This document shows positions 56,560-64,000 of a stretch of 64,000 bases of DNA, piece after piece (the first letter of the stretch is position 1; every line of letters begins with the position of its first letter). A program made the position numbers and the translations under genes. This DNA comes from Butyricimonas muris (GTDB lineage: Bacteria > Bacteroidota > Bacteroidia > Bacteroidales > Marinifilaceae), in assembly GCF_046365375.1 (NCBI RefSeq), contig NZ_JBKEIT010000001.1, positions 310,001 through 374,000 on the forward strand. The letters run 5' to 3'. The notes under the pieces are model-generated. The model saw only the letters and a program-made list of their open reading frames with translations, was not told the origin of the DNA and did no database searches.

Positions 56560-56577
56560 AACGAGGATGAGTATTAA
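56555..56577 (+). other. Right attachment repeat (attR) of the defence island
   Basis: An 18-base exact copy of the DUF2795 gene end, including its TAA (23 bases with one mismatch). No DUF2795 coding sequence precedes it, so only the duplicated tail is present. Confidence 0.8.
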
Positions 56578-56599
56578 TTGATGGTTGTAATGAATAAAA

Positions 56600-56646
56600 A
56601 GGGACTGTCTAACAATAAAATGTTGGCAGTCCTCTTTTTTTCTTTT
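56600..56646. terminator. Hairpin with T-tract; terminator or IS end
   Basis: GGACTGTCTAACA pairs imperfectly with TGTTGGCAGTCC and is followed by TCTTTTTTT. It may be the original terminator of the DUF2795 gene, now displaced by the island, or the outer end of the adjacent IS1182-like element, whose ends often begin GGGACTGTCT. Confidence 0.55.
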
Positions 56647-56675
56647 CCTATATGATATTTTTCCTCTTTTCTTCC

Positions 56676-57002
56676 TTATGCAACCATTCCTAATCTGTGA
56701 TCCTCTAAAGACGGATTTTTGCCGTAATAAACAGTTGTTTTCTGCAAATTATTACACCAAAAGACACATTTCCCCCGGCAAGCCCTAATCTTCTTGATAT
56801 TATGTGCAATGGCTTTTAATCCGAACTCTATATTGACTCCAGCAACGCCTCTTAACCTGAACCGTCTGAACTTGCCTGCTTCTTTAATATCTGCAAATAC
56901 TGCTTCAGGTTCAACGGGTCTTTTCTTCCTGTGAAGGATCCCTTCTTCACAGCCTCGCAGACTATTCAACTTTAATATCAACTCCCTGTTTATCAGGTGT
57001 TA
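56676..57002 (-). pseudogene. IS1182-like transposase, C-terminal remnant
   Basis: About 108 codons closing with a stop at 56676. LRGCEEGILHRKKRPVEPEA and VFADIKEAGKFRRFRLRG are the C-terminal part of DDE transposases of the IS1182/IS5 superfamily, with VNIEFGLKAIAHNIKKI after them. The frame is blocked by a stop at 57000, no start is present and the DDE catalytic part is missing. It marks the border between the defence island and the next accessory region. Confidence 0.75.
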
Positions 57003-57189
57003 ATTGTGTGGAGGTGTGCTATTCCTAACATACAGCCGTACATGAGCCGGTTAATATTAGAATTTGTTCCGAGTACAAAGATATACAGAGTTATTTAATA
57101 TAAGACGTTAATTGTCAGATTTTTGTGTCGGTTTTCACTTTCCGACAAAAGTGAAAGGAGTATCGAACTCATTACGAGATACATGGACG
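57003..57189. other. Non-coding border segment
   Basis: No gene is visible. The segment probably contains the lost end of the IS remnant; no second inverted end was found by eye. Confidence 0.4.
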
Positions 57190-57193
57190 ATAA

Positions 57194-57230
57194 AAGCCCC
57201 CGAAAAAACGTTGTTTTCGAGGGCTTTTGA
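57194..57230 (-). terminator. Terminator of the right-hand minus-strand array
   Basis: AAAAGCCCCCGAAAA and TTTTCGAGGGCTTTT pair with one mismatch. It lies 46 bases after the last gene (stop at 57276). Confidence 0.85.
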
Positions 57231-57275
57231 TGTTTTACGACCTGTCCATTTTTGAAGGGAACCGGTTGTTTGGGG

Positions 57276-57482
57276 TCAATCGGCGTATCGGCGATTGACG
57301 GGTTTGACGTGTATCTCGATACGTCTGTCGTCCAAGATTCGGCGGACAGCTTTCCATAGGGGAAGTTTTTCTACTCCGGCCAGTTTCATGGCCTCAACAA
57401 TCATTGTGTTTTCAACTAATTGGAGGTAGTCTTCTTCCTGAATCTCAACGTATTTGTGAAGGTCTTTTTTGAGTCTTGCCAT
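57276..57482 (-). CDS. Small hypothetical protein
   Basis: A 68-aa basic, helical protein (VEIQEEDYLQLVENTMIVEA, LWKAVRRILDDRRIEIHVKP). I recognise no family. It is the last gene of the minus-strand array, 19 bases after the RNase H gene. Its phase and composition match the upstream genes, so it is likely real. Confidence 0.55.
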   Translation of the reverse strand: MARLKKDLHKYVEIQEEDYLQLVENTMIVEAMKLAGVEKLPLWKAVRRILDDRRIEIHVKPVNRRYAD

Positions 57483-57501
57483 AAGTCGCGGGGTTGAATT
57501 G

Positions 57502-57894
57502 TTATTTCTCGCCGAAATCAGCGGGCGTCTCGCCCCACAGGGAATTGTTCCAGTGGAGCACTTTGATTTTGTCGATTTCGGAGGCCATCGCTTTGAGAAA
57601 GATTTCCGCTTTTTTGAGTGCGGAGTTTCTTTTGCGTGAGGCTGTTCGTTTTTCGTTAAACCACGTCAGGGCGGTAAGACTATCGGTGTAGATGATTGCC
57701 GGGCTGAAACGATGTTCGATGATGTATTTTGCGGCTTCGACAACGCCTAAAAATTCACCGATATTGATGGTCTGGTTCCCGATATTCTGTTCAAAGAGGA
57801 GTTCGCCGGTGGCCAAATCAACGGCTCTGTACCGGGTAACTCCTCTTTTCATAGAATGTGCCCCGTCGGTGGCTATTCCACGTTCCGGGCGCAT
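57502..57894 (-). CDS. RNase HI-like ribonuclease
   Basis: A 130-aa stand-alone RNase H fold. The four acidic catalytic positions are visible: IATDGAHS (Asp), GEFLGVVEA (Glu), IYTDSLTALTW (Asp) and TPADFGEK (Asp). It would cut RNA in RNA:DNA hybrids. Such small RNase H genes are common on Bacteroidales mobile elements and phages, possibly serving replication priming. Its ATG shares one base with the stop of the upstream gene, so the two are co-translated. Confidence 0.85.
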   Translation of the reverse strand: MRPERGIATDGAHSMKRGVTRYRAVDLATGELLFEQNIGNQTINIGEFLGVVEAAKYIIEHRFSPAIIYTDSLTALTWFNEKRTASRKRNSALKKAEIFLKAMASEIDKIKVLHWNNSLWGETPADFGEK

Positions 57895-58412
57895 TACAAA
57901 CCGGGAATGGTCGGTGTGCTGAATCCGTCGTCGGCCATTCTCCGCAGAAGTCTCGCGGCAGCGGATTTGAAGCTGTTGATTACGCCCTCCAAGTTTTCGA
58001 TGTCGGTGCGGCGTTGTAACAGGGAGACAACTCCCGATACTGTCTTGCTGGAGTATGAATTACCTCCCAGCGGATCGAAGTAAACGGTTTTGTTTCCGAA
58101 GTTGACGGTTACCCGATAAGTTTCACCCGGTATCACCAGTGTGTCAATCGTGGCCTTGAAAAGAAGCGGTGTAGCCGCTACTACGACAAAACCGTTGCGT
58201 GAGTGCATTGCTTTGAGTTCGACCGAATACAATATGTTCGGCTGGACTTTGCCTTTCAGGTCTTCAGACAATACACAAATTTTCTTCTTGTAAGGTGAAT
58301 CCTCACGTACTCCTCGCAGTTGCTTGGTCTTCGAATGGCGCGACACGAATCCGATGATCTCGCCGGTTCTTTCCGAGGTCGCAAATTTTAATTGCGTTCG
58401 CTCTGATATCAT
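57894..58412 (-). CDS. Hypothetical protein of the mobile-element array
   Basis: A 172-aa protein without recognised domains. A basic N-terminal half (FVSRHSKTKQLRGVRED, KKKICVLSEDLKGKVQPN) is followed by a beta-rich segment (YSVELKAMHSRNGFVVVAAT, YRVTVNFGNKTVYFDPLGG) and a helical end. It is preceded by a near-ideal promoter, so it starts a sub-operon with the RNase H gene. Nucleic-acid binding is possible given the basic part, but not supported further. Confidence 0.65.
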   Translation of the reverse strand: MISERTQLKFATSERTGEIIGFVSRHSKTKQLRGVREDSPYKKKICVLSEDLKGKVQPNILYSVELKAMHSRNGFVVVAATPLLFKATIDTLVIPGETYRVTVNFGNKTVYFDPLGGNSYSSKTVSGVVSLLQRRTDIENLEGVINSFKSAAARLLRRMADDGFSTPTIPGL

Positions 58413-58494
58413 ACTCCGTTCTCATATTATTCCAATCTGGTTTTACGGTCAATTAACAAAATGTAAATCAGTCATTATTATTAAAATCATATCG

Positions 58495-58526
58495 CAAATT
58501 TATATTTTCGTTTCCGAGTAAGCAAA
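58495..58526 (-). promoter_or_regulatory. Complete -33/-7 Bacteroidetes promoter
   Basis: On the minus strand TTTG (58523-58526) and TAAATTTG (58495-58502) are separated by 20 bases, the expected spacing. It drives the 58412 gene and the RNase H gene. Confidence 0.65.
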
Positions 58527-58586
58527 TAAATTTACGACTATTTTTTGACCGATAAACGGGCTATTTACAGAGAAAAACGGAGCCTG

Positions 58587-59249
58587 TTACCATAGTCTTT
58601 CGTCTTCGGAAAAATGGCTGAAACGTTCGTCAGTAGTGGATGTTGAGTGGTTCCCGTGACATTTCCAATACCGATAGACTCTTTCGCCTTTGCCCACACG
58701 GAAATAAATATCATCTGCATTGATATATTGTACCCCCTGTTCGGTGGCAGGATTGATCCATGTGGCGGAATTTTCTATCCGAGGGTTCTTTCCAACGTAT
58801 AATTTCTGTTTCTTGGAGCCGAAAACGAAGATGTTCTGCATTCGCACGTCATCGTCCACATCGAACCGACGGGCGTATGCTGCAAAGTCGTAGATGTCGG
58901 TTTGGAGTAGGCTCCCGCCGAAGTACGATGCCGCACTATCCTTTAGCTTGCAGAATGCCAGATTCAACGGTCGGCGGAGTCGGATTTCGTTCAACCGTTC
59001 TGTTGTGACGGCATTGTTGGTGACGTAAACTACACGGAATCCGTTTCGGGTGGTGTCGCATACTTCGAGATGCCGGACGACTTCCTGCGCACGGTTGATG
59101 CTGTCGTCTATCAGGTCTCGTGAGCGGATGCAGTCTTTCAGCAGTCCGATACAGATGATAAGTATCAGGAGCATCCACGGAAGGAGACGGAAGCCTATCT
59201 GCCACCGGATTTCCCGTTCGGTCTGTCGTTTTAACTCTTCTTCTGTCAT
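58587..59249 (-). CDS. Hypothetical single-pass membrane protein
   Basis: A 220-aa protein. A basic cytoplasmic start (EEELKRQTEREIRWQ) is followed by one membrane helix (LLPWMLLILIICIGLL) and a soluble domain (VVRHLEVCDTTRNGFRVVYV, LNLAFCKLKDSAASYFGGS). No family is recognised. It is 12 bases after the next upstream gene. On a conjugative element a role at the envelope would be natural, but nothing proves it. Confidence 0.6.
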   Translation of the reverse strand: MTEEELKRQTEREIRWQIGFRLLPWMLLILIICIGLLKDCIRSRDLIDDSINRAQEVVRHLEVCDTTRNGFRVVYVTNNAVTTERLNEIRLRRPLNLAFCKLKDSAASYFGGSLLQTDIYDFAAYARRFDVDDDVRMQNIFVFGSKKQKLYVGKNPRIENSATWINPATEQGVQYINADDIYFRVGKGERVYRYWKCHGNHSTSTTDERFSHFSEDERLW

Positions 59250-59261
59250 GGCACTATTGGA

Positions 59262-59696
59262 TTAAAGGTGTTTCGGAAGGATTAGCAATCCCCGTTTGTT
59301 GAGTTCTGCACGGAGCAATTTCACTAACTGCTCCAAGGTCTTCACTTCCTGCCTTTCGCCGGCTTTGCGATGAAACAGCGGGGCGAAATAGAGTTTGTGG
59401 TCGTCCTTGGTCGGATACGAGAGGCCGCCGAGGCAGATTTTGTCCGTCCGTATCTGGAACAGTCCGTTGACCAGTTTGCACTGTTTTGAGGACGGCACCG
59501 TGATTTCGTATTCGGGAAGTGCCTCGGCCACCATTTTCAGGATAGGCCGGATAACTTCATCCGCATAGTTAGGTACTGAAATAGTCAATTTCGGCACGGG
59601 TTGCCTATCGGCTTCGGCACGTTCGATTGTGTCGAGCTGTTCGGAAACTTTCGCGTCGCGCTGAAAGTAGCTGTTTAACAGTTCTTCTATTGTCAT
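59262..59696 (-). CDS. Hypothetical protein
   Basis: A 144-aa soluble protein: helical N-terminus (IEELLNSYFQRDAKVSEQLD), then a mixed region (PEYEITVPSSKQCKLVNGLF) and a Leu-rich helix (LEQLVKLLRAELNKRGLLIL). No known family is recognised. It lies in line with the other small genes of the array. Confidence 0.6.
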   Translation of the reverse strand: MTIEELLNSYFQRDAKVSEQLDTIERAEADRQPVPKLTISVPNYADEVIRPILKMVAEALPEYEITVPSSKQCKLVNGLFQIRTDKICLGGLSYPTKDDHKLYFAPLFHRKAGERQEVKTLEQLVKLLRAELNKRGLLILPKHL

Positions 59697-59774
59697 AGCG
59701 TTGCTTTTAATGGTTCATGTAAATAAAGAATAATGCTCTGGACGAAGGAACCGGTGCAAGCCGCCCTGTTATTT

Positions 59775-60005
59775 TTATGCGGCAGCTTCGTCGATGTGTT
59801 GTTGAGCCTCCTCGACGGAAGAGATGGCTTCGTCGATTGCATCGATGGCGTCGGTCATACGGGAGCCGTTGTCCGATGATTGGAGGCTTTCAGGCATGTT
59901 GTCGTAGGCATCCTGTTCTTCGTCCTTGATGTCGTTCAATGATGCGATGATTTCGTCGAGGGAATCTTTCACATCTTCGAGTTGTTTTCGTCTGTCTTTG
60001 TTCAT
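59775..60005 (-). CDS. Small acidic coiled-coil protein
   Basis: A 76-aa, strongly acidic, helical protein (KQLEDVKDSLDEIIASLNDI, DAIDEAISSVEEAQQHIDEA). Similar short proteins are frequent in phages and mobile elements of Bacteroidales. Function unknown. Its ATG at 60005 is 24 bases after the PP-loop gene ends. Confidence 0.65.
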   Translation of the reverse strand: MNKDRRKQLEDVKDSLDEIIASLNDIKDEEQDAYDNMPESLQSSDNGSRMTDAIDAIDEAISSVEEAQQHIDEAAA

Positions 60006-60029
60006 GATTGATTTGGATTATTGGTGTTG

Positions 60030-61010
60030 TTAAACCGGCCCGCATTGTTCCCCGAAGGCACCAGCCGGAAGTTCCCATTGTTCGTCATCCGGAAGAATTA
60101 CGGGCAGTATATAGAGCCTGCATGTGGCTATTGTTTTCCATGCTTCGGTAATGTGATGATACGGAGTACCGGTTCGGATGAAGGACAGAATGTCACATTT
60201 CCGTTTGATGGTACACCCGAATTGTTGTTCCAACAGGGCGATTTCCTGAATGCGTTCCGGGCTGATTGCGGAAGCACTGGCGAATTGGTTTTTGTTGCCG
60301 AAGATGCAGAACCGACAGGAACAGCGGCTCCATCCCATGTAGTAACATGGATGTGCCCGAACCCGGTAACGTTTGATAATTTCCCAGACCTGCGCTTCCG
60401 TCCAGTCGCGAATGGGACGATGGCGGTCAACGTGGCGATGATGTTTTCCGTTCCGGCAGTCCGCCCTGTCAGGTTCCCAGATGGCATATTTTGCCCGCTG
60501 GGGACTTTCTTCACCCCGTTCTCCCGACAGAATGAGTGTCCGGATGTTGTTGAACCGGGACTGATTGACAATAGCGGCGGAACAGACATCGATTTTCAAG
60601 TAGCTGGAACACCATCTGGTGCGAAGATCTGCGGCAGCTTGCGGAAATCGTAATCGTGTATTCGGTGTGCCGCGAGTGCCGCCGGAACGTCCGATAGTGC
60701 CATCCGGCAATTCGTAACAGTTGGGGGCTGTCAGGCTGTTTTCCCGCATCATTTCCCGGTAGAAACCGCCTTCTTTCCACTGGAAGTATATCTTAACTCC
60801 GAAGGCATGGGCGAACCGCCGACAATAGTCGGGTGTCACTTCCCAGTCGAAAAAGTTACGTTCCCGTCCGTCGATGTCCTGATGCCACAGCTCGATTTTT
60901 TCACGAGGAATGCCGTGGTCGAGCAGGTACAGAAAAGTGGCGGTAGAATCTTTGCCGCCACTGAAACTTACGATGTATCGGTCGTAATCCTGAATGTTGA
61001 ATTGTGCCAT
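60030..61010 (-). CDS. PAPS-reductase-like PP-loop enzyme
   Basis: A 326-aa protein of the phosphoadenosine phosphosulfate reductase superfamily. The PP-loop SFSGGKDST (residues 15-23) binds ATP or an adenylated sulfur donor. The middle has TLILSGERGEESPQRAKY and RHRPIRDWTEAQVWEIIKRY, and a cysteine cluster (HPCYYMGWSRCSCRFC) could hold an iron-sulfur centre. A metabolic role in sulfate assimilation is unlikely on such an element. Better guesses are DNA or tRNA modification (DndC-like chemistry) or an IbrA-like co-activator. No dnd or ibrB partner is seen in the window. Confidence 0.8.
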   Translation of the reverse strand: MAQFNIQDYDRYIVSFSGGKDSTATFLYLLDHGIPREKIELWHQDIDGRERNFFDWEVTPDYCRRFAHAFGVKIYFQWKEGGFYREMMRENSLTAPNCYELPDGTIGRSGGTRGTPNTRLRFPQAAADLRTRWCSSYLKIDVCSAAIVNQSRFNNIRTLILSGERGEESPQRAKYAIWEPDRADCRNGKHHRHVDRHRPIRDWTEAQVWEIIKRYRVRAHPCYYMGWSRCSCRFCIFGNKNQFASASAISPERIQEIALLEQQFGCTIKRKCDILSFIRTGTPYHHITEAWKTIATCRLYILPVILPDDEQWELPAGAFGEQCGPV

Positions 61011-61047
61011 TTCGTATGTTTGGTATTGAGTGAACTACATTGTGATA

Positions 61048-61602
61048 TCAAGGCGGGCAATAACCCGATGCAGGGGTGAAACAGACGATGTCTCCGGTTT
61101 TGCGGGAGAATATGGTTACGCTTACTCCGATTTGCTCTCGGGCGGCTTTTTTTGCGTCCCGCAAGCGGACGAAAGAGAGCCGGTTTCCGTACCATTTGTC
61201 GCAGAACCAATAGTTCGTGGTTGTGAGCTTTGAGGCTGTGATATGGGTGGCGGCATCTGTTCGGGAAGCAAGCAGCAGTTCTGCCGCGTTCCGGAGAAAC
61301 TCCGGCCAGTCATGGTACGACATTTTCGACCGCCAGAAGTAGTCTTTGAGTATCAAAGGTTGAATGCTGGCTTCTTTTCCGGTATGGTAGCCTAAAATGT
61401 TTGCGTAGGAGATTTGGGTGGCGCCGTCCGATAACGCAGGAAAGCAGACACCGCCATTACGGCCGGTCGGCCCGAATTTACCCCAAGCGGATTTCACTTG
61501 TCGAACCGCGACTTTCGGCATGCCGTTTTCGTCTGTTCCGTCGTGTAATAATACCGAGGCGGAATGACGAAGTTTCTTCGCTAATGATTTTGATATGAAC
61601 AT
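61048..61602 (-). CDS. Hypothetical protein
   Basis: A 184-aa protein. The ATG at 61602 leaves an 11-base gap to the upstream gene; the longer frame to 61704 would overlap it by 91 bases. The N-terminus is MFISKSLAKKLRHSASVLLH. SAWGKFGPTGRNGGVCFPAL and TTTNYWFCDKWYGNRLSFVR are the most distinct parts. No family recognised. Confidence 0.58.
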   Translation of the reverse strand: MFISKSLAKKLRHSASVLLHDGTDENGMPKVAVRQVKSAWGKFGPTGRNGGVCFPALSDGATQISYANILGYHTGKEASIQPLILKDYFWRSKMSYHDWPEFLRNAAELLLASRTDAATHITASKLTTTNYWFCDKWYGNRLSFVRLRDAKKAAREQIGVSVTIFSRKTGDIVCFTPASGYCPP

Positions 61603-61613
61603 GGCATCAGTAT

Positions 61614-62141
61614 TTAGAACGGTAACAGCAATACGGTGTAGCAAACGATTCCCTCGTCTTTCCATCCCTGCATTTTCAGAGCGGATTTCAGGTTCGTATA
61701 ACATCTCACAAATCGAGAATATGGGCTATTTTGGTAGTGTTGACGTTCTATTTCGAATCTTTTTGCATTGGCCAGATTCAGCAATTCATCATCACGACAC
61801 CCTATGTGAAGTCCGTCGGTTTTGATTTGCCTGAACAGTTCGCTGATTTCCGAGAAGTTTTTCTCTATAAGAGAGACGCTATCACAGTATTCCGGATATA
61901 GTTCTCGTATAATCGGAAGGAATTTCGTAACTCCTTTCAGCTTGAGCCGGGGATTATTCTTTGCGATTTTTCGTAATTCTCGGAAAAGTTTTTCGACTTC
62001 AGTAAGCTGAATCCGCTCCCTTTTTTCAAGGTTTATGAAGAGTGTATTGGAATTACTGACACGTATGAGATTGTCTGTGATCTCATAAACAACGCCCTCT
62101 ATAAGAGGACGCAGGAGGTATTCTTTTCTATCTGTTTCCAT
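61614..62141 (-). CDS. Hypothetical protein
   Basis: A 175-aa, mostly helical, basic protein (KLFRELRKIAKNNPRLKLKG, IEKNFSEISELFRQIKTDGL, NSPYSRFVRCYTNLKSALKM). No known family is recognised. It is 12 bases after its upstream neighbour in a packed array. Confidence 0.6.
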   Translation of the reverse strand: METDRKEYLLRPLIEGVVYEITDNLIRVSNSNTLFINLEKRERIQLTEVEKLFRELRKIAKNNPRLKLKGVTKFLPIIRELYPEYCDSVSLIEKNFSEISELFRQIKTDGLHIGCRDDELLNLANAKRFEIERQHYQNSPYSRFVRCYTNLKSALKMQGWKDEGIVCYTVLLLPF

Positions 62142-62153
62142 GATGTTTCCGTG

Positions 62154-62837
62154 TTAATCGGTCATTTGTATGAATCGGACATAGTCTTCGGTATCGTTAA
62201 AGCATTCATCGTTGATGCGCTCGGCTAATTCGTCGAGCGTCAGTCGTTCGACTTCGTATTCGGTTTCGTCTTCTTCGTCTGTGGTGCTGCGGGAAGGACC
62301 GTTTCGCCAGGCTTCAAGCAGTTGCTCATTGGAAATATTGCGGTCCAGATGGCAGCAATTCCAGATGAAAGCATAGTAACGTGGCTTTGATTCATCCTGA
62401 TGCAGCCAATTCTCAAATGCCTTGCTGTTGTCTTTGTCCAGCAGCAGATTCTGCCAGTGTTCTTCGACGAATTCCCGAATCAAGCCTTCGTCGGCGGTGC
62501 AGTTTTGCAGGAGGACCTCAACCGCATGGTCCTTCCATGTTTTCTGCTCGATGCTTAACTCGACGTACCAGTTCCAGACGGTTATAAGCCAATCTACATT
62601 GATTTCACAAAGCTCACGGTCTGTTTCCTGAACATCCGTATTCGGGCGCTGGAGCGTGCAAGTGCCGTCCGCGTGATAGTCGATCAGGTTATACCTGACA
62701 TAGCAGGGATAGCCGTCTTCTCCTTCTTCTTCCACGAATACGATGTGAGGTAACCACCCGTCGGGGCGTTCGGATATGTGGCAGAGAGAATCCACGATAT
62801 TTTGCGATAGTTTTTGTTGTTGTTCTTGCGGTGTCAT
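62154..62837 (-). CDS. Hypothetical acidic protein
   Basis: A 227-aa acidic protein rich in Trp and Glu (VEEHWQNLLLDKDNSKAFEN, DEEDETEYEVERLTLDELAE). It has a cysteine/histidine segment, WNCCHLDRN, and no recognised domain. High acidity is shared with several phage anti-defence or DNA-mimic proteins, but that is only a thought. It lies 3 bases after its neighbour. Confidence 0.6.
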   Translation of the reverse strand: MTPQEQQQKLSQNIVDSLCHISERPDGWLPHIVFVEEEGEDGYPCYVRYNLIDYHADGTCTLQRPNTDVQETDRELCEINVDWLITVWNWYVELSIEQKTWKDHAVEVLLQNCTADEGLIREFVEEHWQNLLLDKDNSKAFENWLHQDESKPRYYAFIWNCCHLDRNISNEQLLEAWRNGPSRSTTDEEDETEYEVERLTLDELAERINDECFNDTEDYVRFIQMTD

Positions 62838-62840
62838 AAT

Positions 62841-63296
62841 TTATTGTGATATGTAAGTAGTTGGAAAATCAATATCCTCTTCGTCGAAGTCGGTCTGATT
62901 TTCTTTGTTGTATTCTTCAATCACGGATGACGGGATGTATGTCTCGCCATCAATGTCGAAGCTCTTCTTTCCGAGAAGCCGATTTAAAGCCGTATGGTCT
63001 CCTTGAATGATTTTCTCGATGTCGTCTTTGGTCCCGTGTACGGTTATGCCCAATCGCATCCAAAGCGTACTTTCTGGTTGGGGCGTTTCGGCAGTTTTCG
63101 GGAGAATATGATAATCGCCCCACAAGTGGGCATCCGATACGCCTTGCACGTAGGCGTTGTACTCCGCTTTTGTGGGGAATTCAATGTTCTGAACTGCACC
63201 GCCGTTGTCCATCAACCATTCGGCTGACGGGATTTGGCCGGTTTCGTTATAGTATCTGATGGCATCGCCACCGAAGATGATTATTGCTTTTGTCAT
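62841..63296 (-). CDS. Hypothetical protein
   Basis: A 151-aa acidic protein beginning TKAIIIFGGDAIRYYNETGQ. The segment QNIEFPTKAEYNAYVQGVSD and the tail YNKENQTDFDEEDIDFPTTY are characteristic. No family known to me. Its start overlaps the stop of the upstream gene by 4 bases (ATGA). Confidence 0.62.
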   Translation of the reverse strand: MTKAIIIFGGDAIRYYNETGQIPSAEWLMDNGGAVQNIEFPTKAEYNAYVQGVSDAHLWGDYHILPKTAETPQPESTLWMRLGITVHGTKDDIEKIIQGDHTALNRLLGKKSFDIDGETYIPSSVIEEYNKENQTDFDEEDIDFPTTYISQ

Positions 63297-63775
63297 TGTT
63301 CAGGGTGTTTGGATAAGTAATCTTGGATGGATTCGTAGCGATTCGGTATGGCTGCGTTTTCGTTGAATCCGTTCAGGCAATGCAGCAGTGCTTTTTCCAT
63401 GCTGACATACCGGCGTGAGAAAGATTGGATATTGTCCAGACAGTAAGCCTCTATGGCATATTTGAACGGGGCAACTCGCGGTCCGTCTTCTTTGCGGAGT
63501 TCTACATACCATCTGAAATCAAGTTGCAGGCGGAAGCCGTCCGACTCTCCGTTTTTCATCAGGCGTTCTTCGTCCAAAAGCCTGCGAACGTAAGCGGCAT
63601 CGAGCGGGCCGTCATACTCTCTGTAACATTTGATTCGGGCAGTGTACATGGCGGCGTATTGCCGGATATCGTCTTCGGTAAGATGATACTCTTTCGGGTA
63701 GAAGTCCAACACTTCTTTTGTTGTGACGGGAATGATTCGTCCGTCTATTTCTATTTCGTAAGTCTTATTTTCCAT
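63293..63775 (-). CDS. Hypothetical protein
   Basis: A 160-aa protein (YEIEIDGRIIPVTTKEVLDF, LQLDFRWYVELRKEDGPRVA, YESIQDYLSKHPEQ). No recognised domain. It overlaps both neighbours by one to four bases, so it is translationally coupled in the array. Confidence 0.62.
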   Translation of the reverse strand: MENKTYEIEIDGRIIPVTTKEVLDFYPKEYHLTEDDIRQYAAMYTARIKCYREYDGPLDAAYVRRLLDEERLMKNGESDGFRLQLDFRWYVELRKEDGPRVAPFKYAIEAYCLDNIQSFSRRYVSMEKALLHCLNGFNENAAIPNRYESIQDYLSKHPEQ

Positions 63776-64000
63776 TACATGTTTTTGTTAGTGAATTTGG
63801 GGCGTGCTCGCTGAACGACGCGCAGATCGGTATAACCGATGGCTTTCAGTTCATTAAGCAAATCCCTGTATTCGTTTTCTTGTGCGGGAGACGTATCGGC
63901 GATTACACCGGCATAGTCTGCGGCTCCGTGTTGACCGATGTGCATGTAGGATGTTACGGTGCCGTCATGTTGATTCACATCATCCGGAAATAGTGCGATG
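63775..64000 (-). CDS. Hypothetical protein, 5' end outside the window
   Basis: The frame is open to the right edge (IALFPDDVNQHDGTVTSYMH), so the GTG at 63976-63978 need not be the start. The visible 75 residues end in LRVVQRARPKFTNKNM. QHGAADYAGVIADTSPAQEN is the most distinct segment. Family unknown. It shares a base with the next gene. Confidence 0.55.
   Translation of the reverse strand, partial: IALFPDDVNQHDGTVTSYMHIGQHGAADYAGVIADTSPAQENEYRDLLNELKAIGYTDLRVVQRARPKFTNKNM

Overview
The window looks like a chromosome segment of a Bacteroidota bacterium, order Bacteroidales. A Butyricimonas/Odoribacter-like host is my guess and is not proven. The reasons are TAnnTTTG (-7) promoter elements in front of many genes, few Shine-Dalgarno sequences, many LxGC lipoproteins and outer-membrane barrels, and Bacteroidetes-typical families (DUF4923, DUF4831, DUF3078, DUF6562-like/DUF3575). 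Three zones can be separated.

Zone 1 (1-41.3 kb) is core chromosome. In order it holds a KamA-type radical SAM enzyme cut by the window edge; a GH20 hexosaminidase / GH2 beta-mannosidase lipoprotein pair; a large outer-membrane barrel; a PAP2 phosphatase; tRNA-Thr(CGT); a DUF4923 protein; a three-gene fimbrillin-like surface operon behind a perfect 30-bp palindrome; DUF3784; prfC; a DNA repair run (nfo, sbcD, sbcC); a phosphoesterase; an S41 protease; outer-membrane proteins; proS; pepT; DUF3078; a POT peptide transporter; the NAD(P)HX repair enzyme; DUF4831; a ClC channel; and a DUF2795 gene. Intergenic gaps carry AT-rich inverted repeats, a REP-like hairpin cluster, an 11-bp tandem repeat and a decayed gene.

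Zone 2 (about 41.56-56.58 kb) is a 15-kb defence island inserted at the 3' end of the DUF2795 gene. An 18-bp exact direct repeat (23 bp with one mismatch) lies at the stop codon of that gene and again at 56,555-56,577. No recombinase is visible between the repeats. The island carries a frameshifted membrane-protein gene, a small XRE regulator, a type I restriction-modification operon (hsdM, a DUF4062-HATPase protein, hsdS, hsdR) and then, behind its own terminator and promoter, a CapW-like WYL regulator with a compact CBASS operon: HNH-SAVED effector, CD-NTase and a stand-alone E2-like protein (type II-short layout). The HsdR is unusually long, and its C-terminal part contains an R-x4-H motif like that of HEPN RNases. 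I see these as the most interesting points of the window.

Zone 3 (56.6-64 kb) starts with an IS1182-like transposase remnant. It continues with a minus-strand array of eleven small, tightly packed genes of mostly unknown function, of the kind found in conjugative elements or phages. Only an RNase HI and a PAPS-reductase-like PP-loop enzyme are recognisable. The array runs off the right edge of the window.
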